This document shows, piece after piece, positions 22,417 to 33,384 of a stretch of DNA of 64,000 nt (position 1 is the stretch's first letter; every line of letters begins with the position of its first letter). A program made the position numbers and the translations under genes. The notes beneath the pieces were generated by a model. The model saw only the letters and a list, made by a program, of their open reading frames with translations, was not told the DNA's origin and searched no databases. This DNA is from Novakomyces olei (taxonomy: Eukaryota; Ascomycota; Novakomycetes; Novakomycetales; Novakomycetaceae). The DNA is taken from assembly GCA_016906335.1 (NCBI GenBank), contig JADEYG010000004.1, positions 62,001 through 126,000 of the forward strand, in the 5' to 3' direction.

Positions 22417-23106
22417 TTATAATACGGAATAATGTTTTAGAATAAGCATACGGCGGAATAATGTTTTAGAATAAGCATACGATCCAACCGTTACACGGTG
22501 GAACATGTATGGAAGGCAGGCACCGAATACCAAGTATTCATACATAATTGCCGCCGCCATTGCGGCTCTAATACGCAGAGCAGTGTGGAAACGAGGTACC
22601 GCTTTACACAATAAATCTATTGCTTTAGAAATACTCGTTGTAATATTAAACATCGGATTATTAATGTGCACACCGGCGGTAGTAAAATACTTGAAAATTA
22701 CACTTCTTCGGGCCGAGTTCCGGCGTGCAAGATTTAGTAGTATTTTTGAGGATTCATAGGGTCCAACTATATTGATGGTGTAATGTGCATATAGTACAAT
22801 CCGTGCTGCCACTAGTCCGGCCAAAGAGTCCCGCTCTAACGGCCAGAGCAGGTCTATTTCTGCAGTCTGTATATTTTTTAATTTCTCGGTTAGTTCGAGA
22901 TTCCTGTGTGGGATTGTAACTATGACCCGTGGAGAATCGTTGTAATCGTTATAGTGAAGCATAGAGTCGAGTCGGGTCTTTTCAAGGTTAGAAAACAAAG
23001 CAAAGGTATGAGAAAAGTCAGAGTGAAACTTTTGAATCCAGGCATTGTCCATGTCGTGTTTGATTAGATATCGTATTGCTTTCCAGCACTTCACCCTGTC
23101 TATCAC
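22417..23106 (-). CDS. Unrecognised ORF, possible single exon or spliced remnant
   Basis: An open frame of 229 codons if read from a GTG at 23106; the first ATG is at 23052 (211 residues). A stop lies just upstream, so a true start at 23106 is unlikely unless an upstream exon is spliced on. Composition looks protein-like, with amphipathic stretches (ERDSLAGLVAARIVLYAHY, SISKAIDLLCKAVPRFHTAL), but I recognise no domain. The last 20 codons run through a 29-bp direct duplication (22425-22479), so the second copy is read in another frame. It sits between the histidine kinase and mL60 genes, all on the minus strand. It may be a fast-evolving gene, part of a spliced gene, or a chance ORF; length makes chance less likely. 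Confidence 0.4.
   Translation of the reverse strand: MIDRVKCWKAIRYLIKHDMDNAWIQKFHSDFSHTFALFSNLEKTRLDSMLHYNDYNDSPRVIVTIPHRNLELTEKLKNIQTAEIDLLWPLERDSLAGLVAARIVLYAHYTINIVGPYESSKILLNLARRNSARRSVIFKYFTTAGVHINNPMFNITTSISKAIDLLCKAVPRFHTALRIRAAMAAAIMYEYLVFGACLPYMFHRVTVGSYAYSKTLFRRMLILKHYSVL
22425..22479. repeat. 29-bp direct duplication at the 3' end of the orphan ORF
   Basis: CGGAATAATGTTTTAGAATA followed by AGCATA occurs at 22425-22450 and again at 22454-22479, period 29 bp. As 29 is not a multiple of three, the two copies code in different frames. Confidence 0.85.
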
Positions 23107-23348
23107 CCAATATGTTTATATATATAGTATTAAAGTTTGGTCCAGACCAACTCGACAATAGGGCTATGGGTGAGTTGGAAACACAATGGCAATTACGTGG
23201 TCCTCAATTACTCTCTTTTCCATATTTAACAGTCAGACTGTCGATACGGAGGGTACAGATGGACTTGAGGATTGGAAATTTATGCAGTACCATGGACCAA
23301 TCCTCCTTGCATGCCAGAATGTCTTTATATTAGTGAGTAAAACTATGA

Positions 23349-23769
23349 CTAGAAACCCATGGGGAACCGACGGTCGTTCGCCGTGATCTTTGTCCACTTT
23401 GGTACTTTGTGAATGCCTTTCCGGAACTTGCGCAAGCCTCCCTCCTTACGATCAAACACAGTATATTTATCCCGCGGAGTCATCTCGGCCTCCCGTGGCA
23501 TTTCGTTGATCAGTCGGTCTAACCGTGAACAAGACGCACCCGTGCGAGCCAAGGCTCTCCGGCAAGCGTCCACGACTGCGTCCACTCGCCGCATGCGAAG
23601 ACGGTGCCGTCGTTTACGCGGCTGCGAAAGCCGATAAGGAACTTTGCTTGTAAAGGGTTAATATCGCTGTAACTTTAAGCTAAACTCACTGAACAAGTCC
23701 GCTTGGAGCCACCGTAGAGGGCCGGAAAAAGGCCGCGACCGTCGCACGGAACGGGCCAAGTCCGAGCAT
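23349..23769 (-). CDS. MRPL31: Mitochondrial large-subunit ribosomal protein mL60 (Mrpl31)
   Basis: Exons 23769-23690 and 23646-23349 give 125 residues. The N-terminus MLGLGPFRATVAAFF and, after the 43-nt intron, HKVPYRLSQPRKRRHRLR parallel yeast Mrpl31. The C-terminal signature PRDKYTVFDRK then FRKGIHKVPKWTKIT is close to DKYWTFDKK and YRKGIHRVPKWTKI in the yeast protein as I recall it. It is a fungal-specific mitoribosomal large-subunit component. The intron uses GTGAGT and TTTACAAG and restores the His codon (CA|C). Confidence 0.88.
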
Positions 23770-24238
23770 TTTGCAGCTCGCTCCTCCCTCTGTCGTACAA
23801 GTGCAATGCGCAAAGCACAGCCAGCAACGAAATTTTGGCGGCAGCAATACAATATAATATAGAGTGTATAGTGAAAATATAATTTTAATTAAATATATTG
23901 TGATTAATACAGGCAATATAATTATTTGCTACATATAATATCAAGTTCAATACTGAGTCCAATAAATACTACACAATAAATATTTCACAATAATACTACA
24001 TATGATAAATTCTGTGGATTGAACGACGACAAAATATTGTATTAATATATTGTCAATATATTGTGAAAATATCGCATTTGATATACAATACAGTATACAG
24101 TATACAGTATCAGTATCAGTATCAGTATAATTATATACAATAAAATATATTGGAAAATAACAGTAGAGCAAACCAGACCAACTCTGATCTCTGTATATTT
24201 GACGCTGGCGCAGCCAGTCTGCTGCCTTGAGTGATACG
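23770..24238. other. Divergent promoter, mL60 / NOT2
   Basis: A 469-bp AT-rich intergenic region with short direct repeats of CAGTATA/CAGTATC (about 24091-24126). No gene seen. Confidence 0.45.
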
Positions 24239-26418
24239 ATGAATCAGCCTTTTAATAGGCCACCGCCAGCGCAGGCTGGGCGTGTTGGCAGTCTTGGAGC
24301 CGCACCTAATCCTGGTCGTGGAGGTATACAGTGGATAATTAATTGCCTTTCTTTGTCCTAACCTCTTATCTCAGCAGCGCCTCCTCCTCCTCCTCAGTCA
24401 GCCGAGGCATTACGTATGCGAATGCCGGGTGCGCCAGTCACAAACGGGTTCGCTCATCGACCGAACAGCACCAGCAGCAATAACGGCAACAGCACTAGTA
24501 GCAATGTAATGAACAGCAATATGAACGCGACCTCTCCAACGGCCGCTAATTCTGCCGCTTCATACTCGCGAATATCAGCGACCCCTCCGCGGCCAAACGG
24601 ACCGGGTTCTTGGCCTTATACGAGTCAGCCTCCAGGACTGCAGCCGCAGCATCAGATACCTCAGAATTCTCAGCAAGCAAATTTTGGTAGTCATCAGTTT
24701 GCTCAGCAACGGCCACAGCAACAGCAACAGCAACAGCCCAGACAGCAAACCTCTTCACTAGATTTTCATGATTTTCCTCCTTTGAGTGGAGCAATACCAC
24801 GTGCATCACCTTCACGCCACCCGGCTTACGCTGACGGAGCCAATCAGTGGGCCCAGTCGGCAGCGTCAGCTCCTCAGCAGGCTCAAAGTAACGGACCGGC
24901 TCCAGGTTACGCGTCGAATGATGCTGGTGGCGGAGAGCTGTTGCCGTCAGCTTACTCGTCTAATACTCTGCAGCAAATGCTTCAAACAGCGCCCCAGGCG
25001 GGGACGCCTACTTTATTAGCAATGCAGTCCCAAAAGACTGGTGGTAAGTCACGATGCTAGAGGCCTCAAGTCAGGCCTTTACTATTTGATTTATTTCTGT
25101 TTTTTACATATCATATTGGTGAATTTTACCGTATCTTTAGATATTTCCCGTACGATCTGCTGTCTCATTTACGTGTATTCATGTATCGCGTCTTTAAAAT
25201 TTGATTGTCCTCTTTGGCTTTATTTTAATTTAGTCTGTTATTGTTATTGCCCAATAAGTTTGCTATTCTGGTGTTCTGACCAATAAACAGATGCGCATGC
25301 GCAATCAGGTGGACAAGAAGGACGGTCAGATCTGCAAGAGCCAAGTACACTGGATACAGCATCTGGAAATGCTGAAGAGAACGACCAGGACCGGTTTATG
25401 TTACGCGGTGTGCTTCCATCTTTACTTTTAAGCCAAGGCAATTTGCCAAATATTGCTCTTGGTGAGGATATAGGAAGGCTGAGCCTTGACTTTGAGCGGG
25501 AAAGGTACATAATTTTTTTTTCTTGTTTCAATTCAATTCAATTCAAATTGAATTGAATTGAATTGAATTCCTTCTATTAAGCTCAGCTCTCAGCAATGAT
25601 TCTAATTGTCAACAGAGGCCGAAGTTTGGCGTCCACTTTTGTGAGCCCGTGGGAGGAGACTAGTAAGAATGCTAGTCCTTCAACAGTAGATCCATTATTC
25701 TCACTACCTGCCTGCTACGATATCCCGAATCCGCCTCCAGCGGCCACGAAGATCACACAGTTCAGCGACGAGACATTGTTCTATATATTTTATACCTTTC
25801 CGCGCGATGAATTACAAGATCTTGCGGCACAAGAGCTGTATGTGGGCTCCGAAATTAAATCATTTTCTTCTAATAGTCATTGTTTTTTTTTAATATCTTT
25901 TTTATCGAGCTTTCTCGTAATTTGTCCATGATTTCTCAGTCATTTATGTTATAAAGAGTTTCTCTTATCGATTCGCTGCCTGCTGGCTTGCTTTTGTTTT
26001 AATTTATCGTTTTTATTTTGTAGTTTAATTTCATTATTTAGTTTGATTCGTTTCGAGTTTTATACTTGCCGTCTATACATCTTCATTTTTCTAACACTAT
26101 AATAGTACTCAGCGCAACTGGAGGTTTCATAAAGAATGGCGCTTGTGGCTGACAAAAGACTTGCATGTGGAACCTATCCAGCGAACTGCACAGTATGAGC
26201 GAGGCCAGTGTATATTTTGGGATCCCGTCTCTTGGGATCGTGTGGCCAAAGAGGTTGTACTCCTGTACGACAGTCTGGAAGATCGGACGCGGTACCCGTA
26301 CACAATGGCTGAAAGTTTCAGGCTTAAACTGGCCGATGATCCTTCGGAGACGACTACGTCATCACCACGGCCTGAGGACACAGCCTCTGCTCTCAATACT
26401 GCGCCGACAAGTGCCTAA
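24239..26418 (+). CDS. CDC36: CCR4-NOT complex subunit Not2 (Cdc36)
   Basis: Five exons, 24239-24323, 24375-25043, 25291-25504, 25616-25837 and 26106-26418, give 500 residues. The N-terminal half is low complexity (Pro, Asn/Ser, Gln runs) with the LDFHDFPPL motif seen in NOT2 proteins. The NOT2/3/5 box is C-terminal: FYTFPRDELQDLAAQEL, then TQRNWRFHKEWRLWLTKD formed across the last intron, then YERGQCIFWDPVSWDRV. I chose the GTATGT donor and ATAATAG acceptor for that intron because they restore the conserved ELxxRNWRFHKE. Not2 is a scaffold subunit of CCR4-NOT, acting in mRNA deadenylation and transcription control. Length is much greater than yeast Cdc36 (191 aa), as in other fungi with long N-termini. 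Confidence 0.9.
25527..25567 (+). repeat. 20-bp-arm hairpin (TTCAA)4-A-(TTGAA)4 in NOT2 intron 3
   Basis: Left arm 25527-25546 is four TTCAA units; the spacer is one A; right arm 25548-25567 is four TTGAA units. The arms are perfectly complementary. It fills over a third of the 111-nt intron between exons 3 and 4. Confidence 0.9.
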
Positions 26419-26662
26419 TTAATTACTATAGATCTGGGATCTTGTATTTAATGTGATTTTAGTATGCAAAGACTGTATGTGGGTGATGCCAACAGTACTA
26501 CTGCAAAGGCAATCTGGAACAAAACAACATGGTAGATAGTAGACAGTACAGGCTTGGCCATCTCGGACTAGACCCCGTATATTGAATACAGTTTGAAAAC
26601 AAAAGTATGCGCAATTCACTCGTAACTGCCACGTGCCTTGAAACCTGACGAGATTACTATGA

Positions 26663-27448
26663 CTATGAGGTGATGGAAGACTCTAGCTTTTCCACTATTG
26701 GCTGCATTTCTGCCACAGAGTAAGTATGGAACCCGTGTTCCCGTGTAACACTGGCAATTTGCACGTTCTTTGCGTCCAGTTTCTCCTCCATTACATGCTT
26801 CAAGATCTTTAGCACAAGTAATTCTGCCTCTGACAAAGTTAGACTCGTATGGTACTCGTTCAGCAGCTCCGTTTGAGCGCCCTCAGAACCAGAGCCGATA
26901 GCCTTCGCATCGTATCGGAAAAAAGTTCCGCTCGGCTCCGTGTGATAGAGCTGTGGCCCGTTTTCATCCACTCCAGCTACCAAGAGAGCAACACCAAAAG
27001 GCCGAGACATTTGACGGTCTTCTCCATCCGCACCCTCGCCGAACCGCAAAGCAAGATCACAGATACTCTGTGTACAGCTTTCAACCTTGACGGGCTCTGC
27101 AAAATTGAAGCGATGAGACTGCGACTCCCGGCGAGCGTGGTCCACCATAGTACGAGCATCGGGCGCAGATCCCGACATGGCACAGCCGATATGAGTGTCG
27201 ATCTCCATTATTTTTTCAACCGACGACGGGTCGAGCAGTGATGACGTAACACGTTTCTCAACCGCCAGTACGACGCCCTGAGACGTTGAGACGCCAATGG
27301 CAGTCGATCCAAGCTGCGCGTTAAAACGTCACCTCTTTACTGATAATTATACCTTTATCGCTTCCAGAGCATACTCTACCTGGAACAACCGACCCTCTGG
27401 CGAGTATGAAGAGACGTCGCGATCGTACTCGCTCCTCGTCATAAACAT
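26663..27448 (-). CDS. PUP2: 20S proteasome alpha5 subunit (Pup2)
   Basis: Exons 27448-27353 and 27313-26663 give 248 residues, the usual length. The alpha-type N-terminus is present ([20 protein letters not shown], then [12 protein letters not shown]), and the 39-nt intron falls right after [24 protein letters not shown] and [18 protein letters not shown] match alpha5 closely. Alpha subunits form the outer rings and gate of the 20S core and lack the catalytic Thr. The gene is convergent with NOT2 (244-bp gap) and divergent from SMC2. Confidence 0.94.
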
Positions 27449-27972
27449 GGCGCTTCACACTTGTAAAAAGCAGCAGCAATGCTGTGCTTTGGAACAATTA
27501 AAGTGCGTCAGCAGTGCTTACGCAGGTTGTATATGCAATATATTTACATACTGTATATTTTACAATCATCTATCCGGTTTGATTACATGTAATATCTGCA
27601 CATATAATGCTACCGTATATGTTGCATATATATGCTTGATATATTTTGCATATATATGCTTGATATATTTTGCATACATGCTGGAGTATATGTAGCATAT
27701 TATATGTTAGTAATAATGTAACGCGCATAGACATATAGTATTACTTGGCAAATATACACGTAATCTCAGATGAAACTACTGTATAATCGTCAAGTAATGG
27801 AGCGATCACAGAAATAATAATCAAAACTGACGCGTCAGGAGCGTAAACAAAGGCCGTGCAAACCTCATTTTCCGAAGCAAAAGGCAGTTTCTGCCTCGTA
27901 AACGGGCCGAAATTGCTCTGGAAGGTGTCGCTACTTACTTTCCTTTAGCTTTCGAGCAGTTTGCCGAGGAAA
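27449..27972. promoter_or_regulatory. Divergent promoter, PUP2 / SMC2
   Basis: A 524-bp intergenic region. A 12-bp perfect palindrome CTGACGCGTCAG (27827-27838), centred on an ACGCGT MCB box, lies 135 bp before the SMC2 ATG. Repeated ATATATGCTTGATATATTTTGC units occur at about 27620-27680. I found no exact copy of the fungal proteasome element GGTGGCAAA. Confidence 0.45.
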
Positions 27973-30900
27973 ATGCGGATTGAAGAGCTTATTATTGACG
28001 GCTTCAAGTCGTATTCAGTGCGTACTGTTATTTCCGGTTTTGATGCGTCTTTTAACGCGATCACCGGCCTTAACGGCTCTGGCAAGTCCAATATACTGGA
28101 CGCTATCTGTTTTGTTCTTGGCATTACCAATATGTCTACCGTCAGAGCCCAGAACCTTCAAGACCTGATATATAAACGCGGCCAAGCGGGCGTGTCAAAG
28201 GCCAGTGTTACTGTCGTGTTTGATAATTCGGCGCCTGGAGGTCCGATCGGGTTTGATGAGTATAAGCAAATCACCGTTACACGGCAAATAATGATGGGCG
28301 GTACTACAAAGTATCTCATAAACGGCCATCGCGCACAGCAGCAAGTAGTGCAAAATTTGTTCCAGTCTGTGCAGCTAAACATAAACAACCCTAATTTTCT
28401 GATTATGCAAGGTAAAATTACCAAAGTACTAAACATGAAACCTCAGGAAATTCTCTCCCTTATTGAAGAGGCCGCGGGAACGCGCATGTTTGAAGAGCGC
28501 AAGGAACGTGCTATCCGTACAATGGCTAAAAAGGATGCTAAAATGGACGAGATCAATACCCTTTTAAAGGAGGAGATTGAACCCAAGTTGGACAAGTTGC
28601 GGGCTGAAAAGACTGCTTATCTTGAATTTCAACAGGTGCAAAAGGACGTGGAGCGCTTGTTACGTCTAGTTGTTTCCCACGATTATGTCCACTTTGCCGA
28701 GAAGCAAGCTCGCGTCTCGCAGGAACATGCTGCAAAAACCGATCATTTGGCTCGTTTGAATGGCACTCAGGCCCAACTCGGCAAGGAAATTGCTTCTGTA
28801 GAGCAGCAGCTAGAGGAGCAGTATGCTGTTCGGGAGAGAGAAATGCGCAAGGGCGGGCATTTTGCTGAGCTAGAAGAGAAATTACGGGAACGCAATAATG
28901 ATCTCGTTAGACTCAATACCACAATCGAGCTTAAATCTACCACTATCACAGAAGAGCAGACTCGATTGGACGATATTTCCGGAAAGATTGCTGATGTAAG
29001 TTTGCATTTACTCTGCGTCGTGGTTTTCTTTGATGATTTTTTCAAATTTTGTTTTATCGATTTAAATTATAAAGTTCCTCTAACGTTTAGTATAAATCGC
29101 AAAAGCAAACTAAACTGGCGAAATTCAATGAAATCAAAGCCGAGTTTGATACACGCAAGGCCGAGCACGATACTAAATCGCGCCAACTTGCAGAAAAGCA
29201 AGAACTGCTGGAAACGCTATCTACCGGTATTGCTGTTCGCGCGGGTGAGGGAAATGGGTATCAGGATAAGTTGAACGAAGCCCAAAAGCAATACCAGGAA
29301 GCACTCAACGAAGCTGAAATGGTCAAAATGCAGGTAAAGCATCTTGAGCAACGCGTTTCAGATCAAAAGTCAAGCGTAGATAAAGCAAAAAAACACATGG
29401 AACGCTTTCACAAGGAAGTTGATGCTCTAAAGCATGAGCACGAAGAGCTGCAACGGTCTCTTGATCAGCTACACCACAACGAAGAAGAGTACAATAATCT
29501 TCAAGCTCGCCGGACAAAGCTTATTCAGCAAGTCAAAGCATTGACTCAAGAACTCGATGCTTTGAATCGAAGCAAACCTGGCCTAGAGTTCGCGTACAGT
29601 GATCCAACACCTAATTTTGATCGGAGTACAGTCAAGGGCCTTGTAGCCCAGCTGTTTACTATTAAACCGGAAAATAAAGCAAAGGCAACTGCCCTCGAAA
29701 TTGCCGCGGGGGGTCGACTTTATAACGTATGGCTTGACTAAATATTAAACCAGAGATTTTATATAAACGATACAAAATAAACATCGATTAAACTGTTGGC
29801 TATTGCTGTTTTTTGTTATTTATTTATTTTTGGATTTATTTAATATGATTTATTCAATTCAATTCAATTTAATTTAATTCAATTTAATTCAATTCTATTC
29901 TATATTATTTAATTGTTTTGTATATTTGTTTTTGTTTATCATTTTGCTAATATATATTCAGGTTATTGTGAACACCGATAAAGTTGGTTCACAATTACTG
30001 TCAAATGGTCGGCTAAGGAAGCGTGTAACAATTATCCCACTCAACAAAATATCGGCCTTCAAACCTCAGCGTGAGCGTGTTGAGGCGGCCAAGAAAATAG
30101 CGCCAAACTGTGTTGATCTTGCGATAGATCTGGTCGGGTATGAAGGAGAAATTAGAGCAGCTATGGAGTACGTCTTTGGTGGAACTTTGGTCTGCACGAC
30201 AGCTGACGTCTCCAAGCGTGTAACGTTTGATTCTGCAGTCCGTCTTAAATCTGTTACTGAACAGGGAGACGTTTACGATCCGGCAGGAACGCTTTCCGGA
30301 GGCTCAAATGCGTCTTCGAGTGGGGTTTTGCTTCATTTCCAGGAGATGCAAAGCCTCAAAGACAAATTGGCCGCTGTTAGATCAGAGCTATCTGTGGTCG
30401 AAACCGAGATCAAATCCTGTGAAGCAGCAGTGCAAAAAGCGCGGCTTCTACAGCAGCAGCGCGACTTGAAAGCGCATGAACTGCAGCTTGCTCGGGAGCG
30501 AGTGGACACGAGTCGTGATGCGCAAGTCGTTAGGGAGACGGAGGAGATGAAGGTTCGAATTAATGAACTGCAGTCCTCGCAGGCTGAGCTTGTTGGCCAA
30601 GCGAAGCAGGGCAAAGAGGCCATTCAGGCGCTTGAGCGGGACATGCAAGAGTTCAGTTCTGATAAAGGACGGAAGCTGTCTGAGCTATCTCACACAGTAG
30701 CCGATTTAACGCAAAAAGTACAGGAAATGGCGGAGCATGTAGAGTCCCGGCAGAGCAGTATTGAGGCAATGCAGTTTGATATTGAGCAGCTGAGCAGTGA
30801 CGCTGAGCACTCACAGTCGCAATTAGAAGCAGGCCGAGCGGCTTGCAAGGCTATGCAGAGCGAAATTGAGCAATTCAAGCAGGACCGGACGGGGCTTGAG

Positions 30901-31824
30901 CGTGAAATTGCTCGACTTGATGCCGGATTAGAGGATGAGCGAAGGCAGCTTTCTGTTTTCAATAGCGAGATTAGTTCGCTAGAGTCTGCGCGAAAGCAAA
31001 AGACGGCTGCTCTTAAGGAAACTGAATTAGAAATTCAGCAAATGGCGCATAGAATGGACACGTCAGCGTCAGAATTAGAGCAAATCTCGTCAACTCTTTT
31101 GCAGCTTGAGAGCGAGCACGATTGGATAGCGGAGACGCGCGACCAGTTTGGGGTTCGGGGAACAGCGTTTGACTATAGAGGCCAAAACATTGCTCAGTGC
31201 AAATCGTCACTGCGAACACTGACGGGCCGGTTTGATTCAATGAAGCGTAAAGTAAACGAAAAAGTCATGAACATGATTGATGGAGTGGAGCGTAAAGAGC
31301 GAGATCTCAAGACAATGGTTCGGAAAATCCGGCAGGATCGACGAAAAATTGAAGAGACGATAACGAGTCTGGACGACTACAAGCGGGAAGCGCTGGAAAC
31401 CACGTGGCGCAAAGTAGACGTTGACTTTGGCAATATATTCGGAGAGTTGTTGCCGGGTAACACGGCTAAACTTGTTCCGCCAGAAGGCCAAAACGTTACT
31501 CAGGGCCTGGAAGTTAAAGTGTGCTTGGGCAATGTGTGGAAGGACAGTCTCGTCGAGCTGAGCGGAGGTCAGAGGTCGCTGATTGCTCTGTCGCTGATTA
31601 TGTCTCTGCTGCAGTTCAAACCGGCGCCAATGTACATCCTGGACGAGGTTGATGCCGCCCTTGACTTGAGCCACACACAAAATATCGGGCGGCTTATCAA
31701 GACACGGTTCAAGGGCTCACAATTTATTGTCGTCAGTTTGAAGGAAGGCATGTTTACAAACGCAAACAAGATCTTCCGTACCCGGTTCATGGACGGGACG
31801 TCTGTTGTGCAGCAGATTAAATGA
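27973..31824 (+). CDS. SMC2: Condensin subunit SMC2 (Cut14)
   Basis: Exons 27973-28995, 29091-29726 and 29962-31824 give 1173 residues, the family norm. The N-terminus MRIEELIIDGFKSYSVRT is characteristic of SMC2. Walker A is GLNGSGKSN (32-40). Long coiled coils flank the hinge, marked by GRLRKRVTIIPLNKISAF. The C-terminal head has the ABC signature LSGGQRSL (about 1086-1093) and Walker B MYILDEVDAALD (about 1110-1121). SMC2 pairs with SMC4 to compact mitotic chromosomes. The start is the ATG giving MRIEEL; the open frame extends four codons further without an ATG. Introns are 95 and 235 nt, and the second is rich in ATTCA/ATTTA units. Confidence 0.96.
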
Positions 31825-32225
31825 GATTTTGTCGATAATTCTAATATTTGTTTATATGAAAACTGTATTTGATATAAAGAAAGGGCAAGGTAAAGCTTTA
31901 TTTCACTGTAATATATATCGTATTTGTATGATACAAACGCTTTATCCTCCAACGCTTGCTTGCTTTGTTTACCCATGGCTGCCGGCCAAGGCAAGCGTTT
32001 TTCACTTTCTCTATTGCTTGTATAGTTTAATCCTTCAGAGCCAGCATCTTTGACATATGTGCATAATGGATTGTCTTGGCAGAGATATGGAACGTAGAAA
32101 TACAAGAAATAATGAATAGATAGAAATGTAATATAAAAAATTTATTAAATAAAATAAATAAATAAATAAATAAGATTAATTAATTAAATTAAAAAAAAAA
32201 GCAGAAAATCAATCGCCGTTCTATA
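31825..32225. other. Convergent spacer, SMC2 / CUE1-like
   Basis: A 401-bp spacer with an AAAT-rich run at about 32140-32200. No gene seen. Confidence 0.5.
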
Positions 32226-32869
32226 TCAAGCATCTGCCCGCGAGCTTTGTAGTACAGCCCGGCGCGCCTGTAAGACCATCTGCTCTCTGCGCTTCCGAAA
32301 GAGCATTTCTCGCTCTTGTCGAGAACTGCTCCAGCCCGGGGAAACGAGCTCATCCGCAGCATTGCCCTCGCTCATTCGGCCAGACAGGCCAAACTTTGAA
32401 ATCAAATTTACATGCTTAACTCCTCCCTTTGACGACGAGGCAACGGGTGCTGCTGCTGATGTTGGTGTGGGTGCTGAAGAGTCGGAATTGTGTTGTGACA
32501 AAGGCGGATCGGCCCGTAAAGCAGTTGGACTGTACAGCTGATAAACGGAAGACGATTCGGGCGGCATTGGCAGTGTTGCTCCGGCGAGTAACTTTTCCGT
32601 TGTCGTCTCAACACTTCGAGTTCTCTGCAGGTCATAAGCAATAGCCGCCGCTGGAACATGCGGAAACATGGATCTGATAATCTATACATTAGCAGGAGGA
32701 TGACGATGGTAGATTAGCGATCCATCGATTATACCTCTACACGCGACCGATCAGCCCGGGCAAGCGTCGGCGTATCGGCACTCAGCTCGCCTGATGCAAA
32801 GATCCATCGCAGCGCCAACAGAATGATAATCCCGACCACCACGTGGCCAACGTAGTCTGAGACTGCCAT
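32226..32869 (-). CDS. CUE1: CUE-domain ER membrane protein, Cue1-like
   Basis: Exons 32869-32735 and 32681-32226 give 196 residues. A single N-terminal transmembrane segment (VVVGIIILLALRWIF, about residues 10-25) is followed by a CUE domain (about 43-85) with the MFP motif (IIRSMFPHVP) and the di-Leu-like LLAGATLP end. The C-terminus is a basic helix (REREMLF-like, KRREQMVLQARRAVL), as in Cue1-type proteins, where it helps bind the E2 Ubc7. The layout suggests an ERAD component that anchors and activates the ubiquitin-conjugating enzyme at the ER. The Cue1 assignment is by architecture, not by close sequence match. Confidence 0.75.
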
Positions 32870-33384
32870 TGCCGCGTACACTGTCGCTCCGATGGAAGAG
32901 TAGTTTGGGGAAGCACAGTCTATTTTATTATTTTATTTTAATTTTAATTTACTTTATTATAACCCTAACTAACCCTTGAATTTATATTCCAAGGCTCAAT
33001 CATCTATATGCAACTCTTATCTAATCAGATCGTTCTCCCGTCAGGGTTTTCCCATCTTCGAGCAATTTCTCGCTTTACCAAATAAATAATTTTTATTAAA
33101 TTAGCGTAACGGCCGTGAAGCCAACGTTTTGACAAACAGAGGCACGTGGCAGTGGAGGCTCGTGCTTGTATTTATAAAAGCCGCCATACAGATATCCTTT
33201 TTTATTTTCCACGTTTTCTTTTGCGTTTTTTTCTACGGTTTTCTTCCACGTTCCTCAGTCGTTACGGTGACAAAACGGCAGTTTGCGCAAGCGAAGAATA
33301 ATCATCTCTGCCAAATCTCGGCGAACAGTTGACCCGTCAAGTCTGTTGCTCACTCTTTTAAATTTATATTAGGGTCTTTTCAGT
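32870..33384. other. Divergent promoter, CUE1-like / MDJ1
   Basis: A 515-bp intergenic region with an ATTTT-rich run (about 32920-32955) and an AACCCTAACTAACCC stretch (about 32961-32976). No gene seen. Confidence 0.45.

Noticed and set aside
23076-23386. Plus-strand frames with good donor/acceptor-like sites between the orphan ORF and mL60
   Set aside because: The frames do not join in phase into one protein, and the last would run into the mL60 coding sequence. I could not build a gene.
32955-32985. Telomere-like AACCCTAACTAACCC
   Set aside because: It is a single short stretch, and similar isolated AACCCT motifs occur elsewhere in the window; there is no array.
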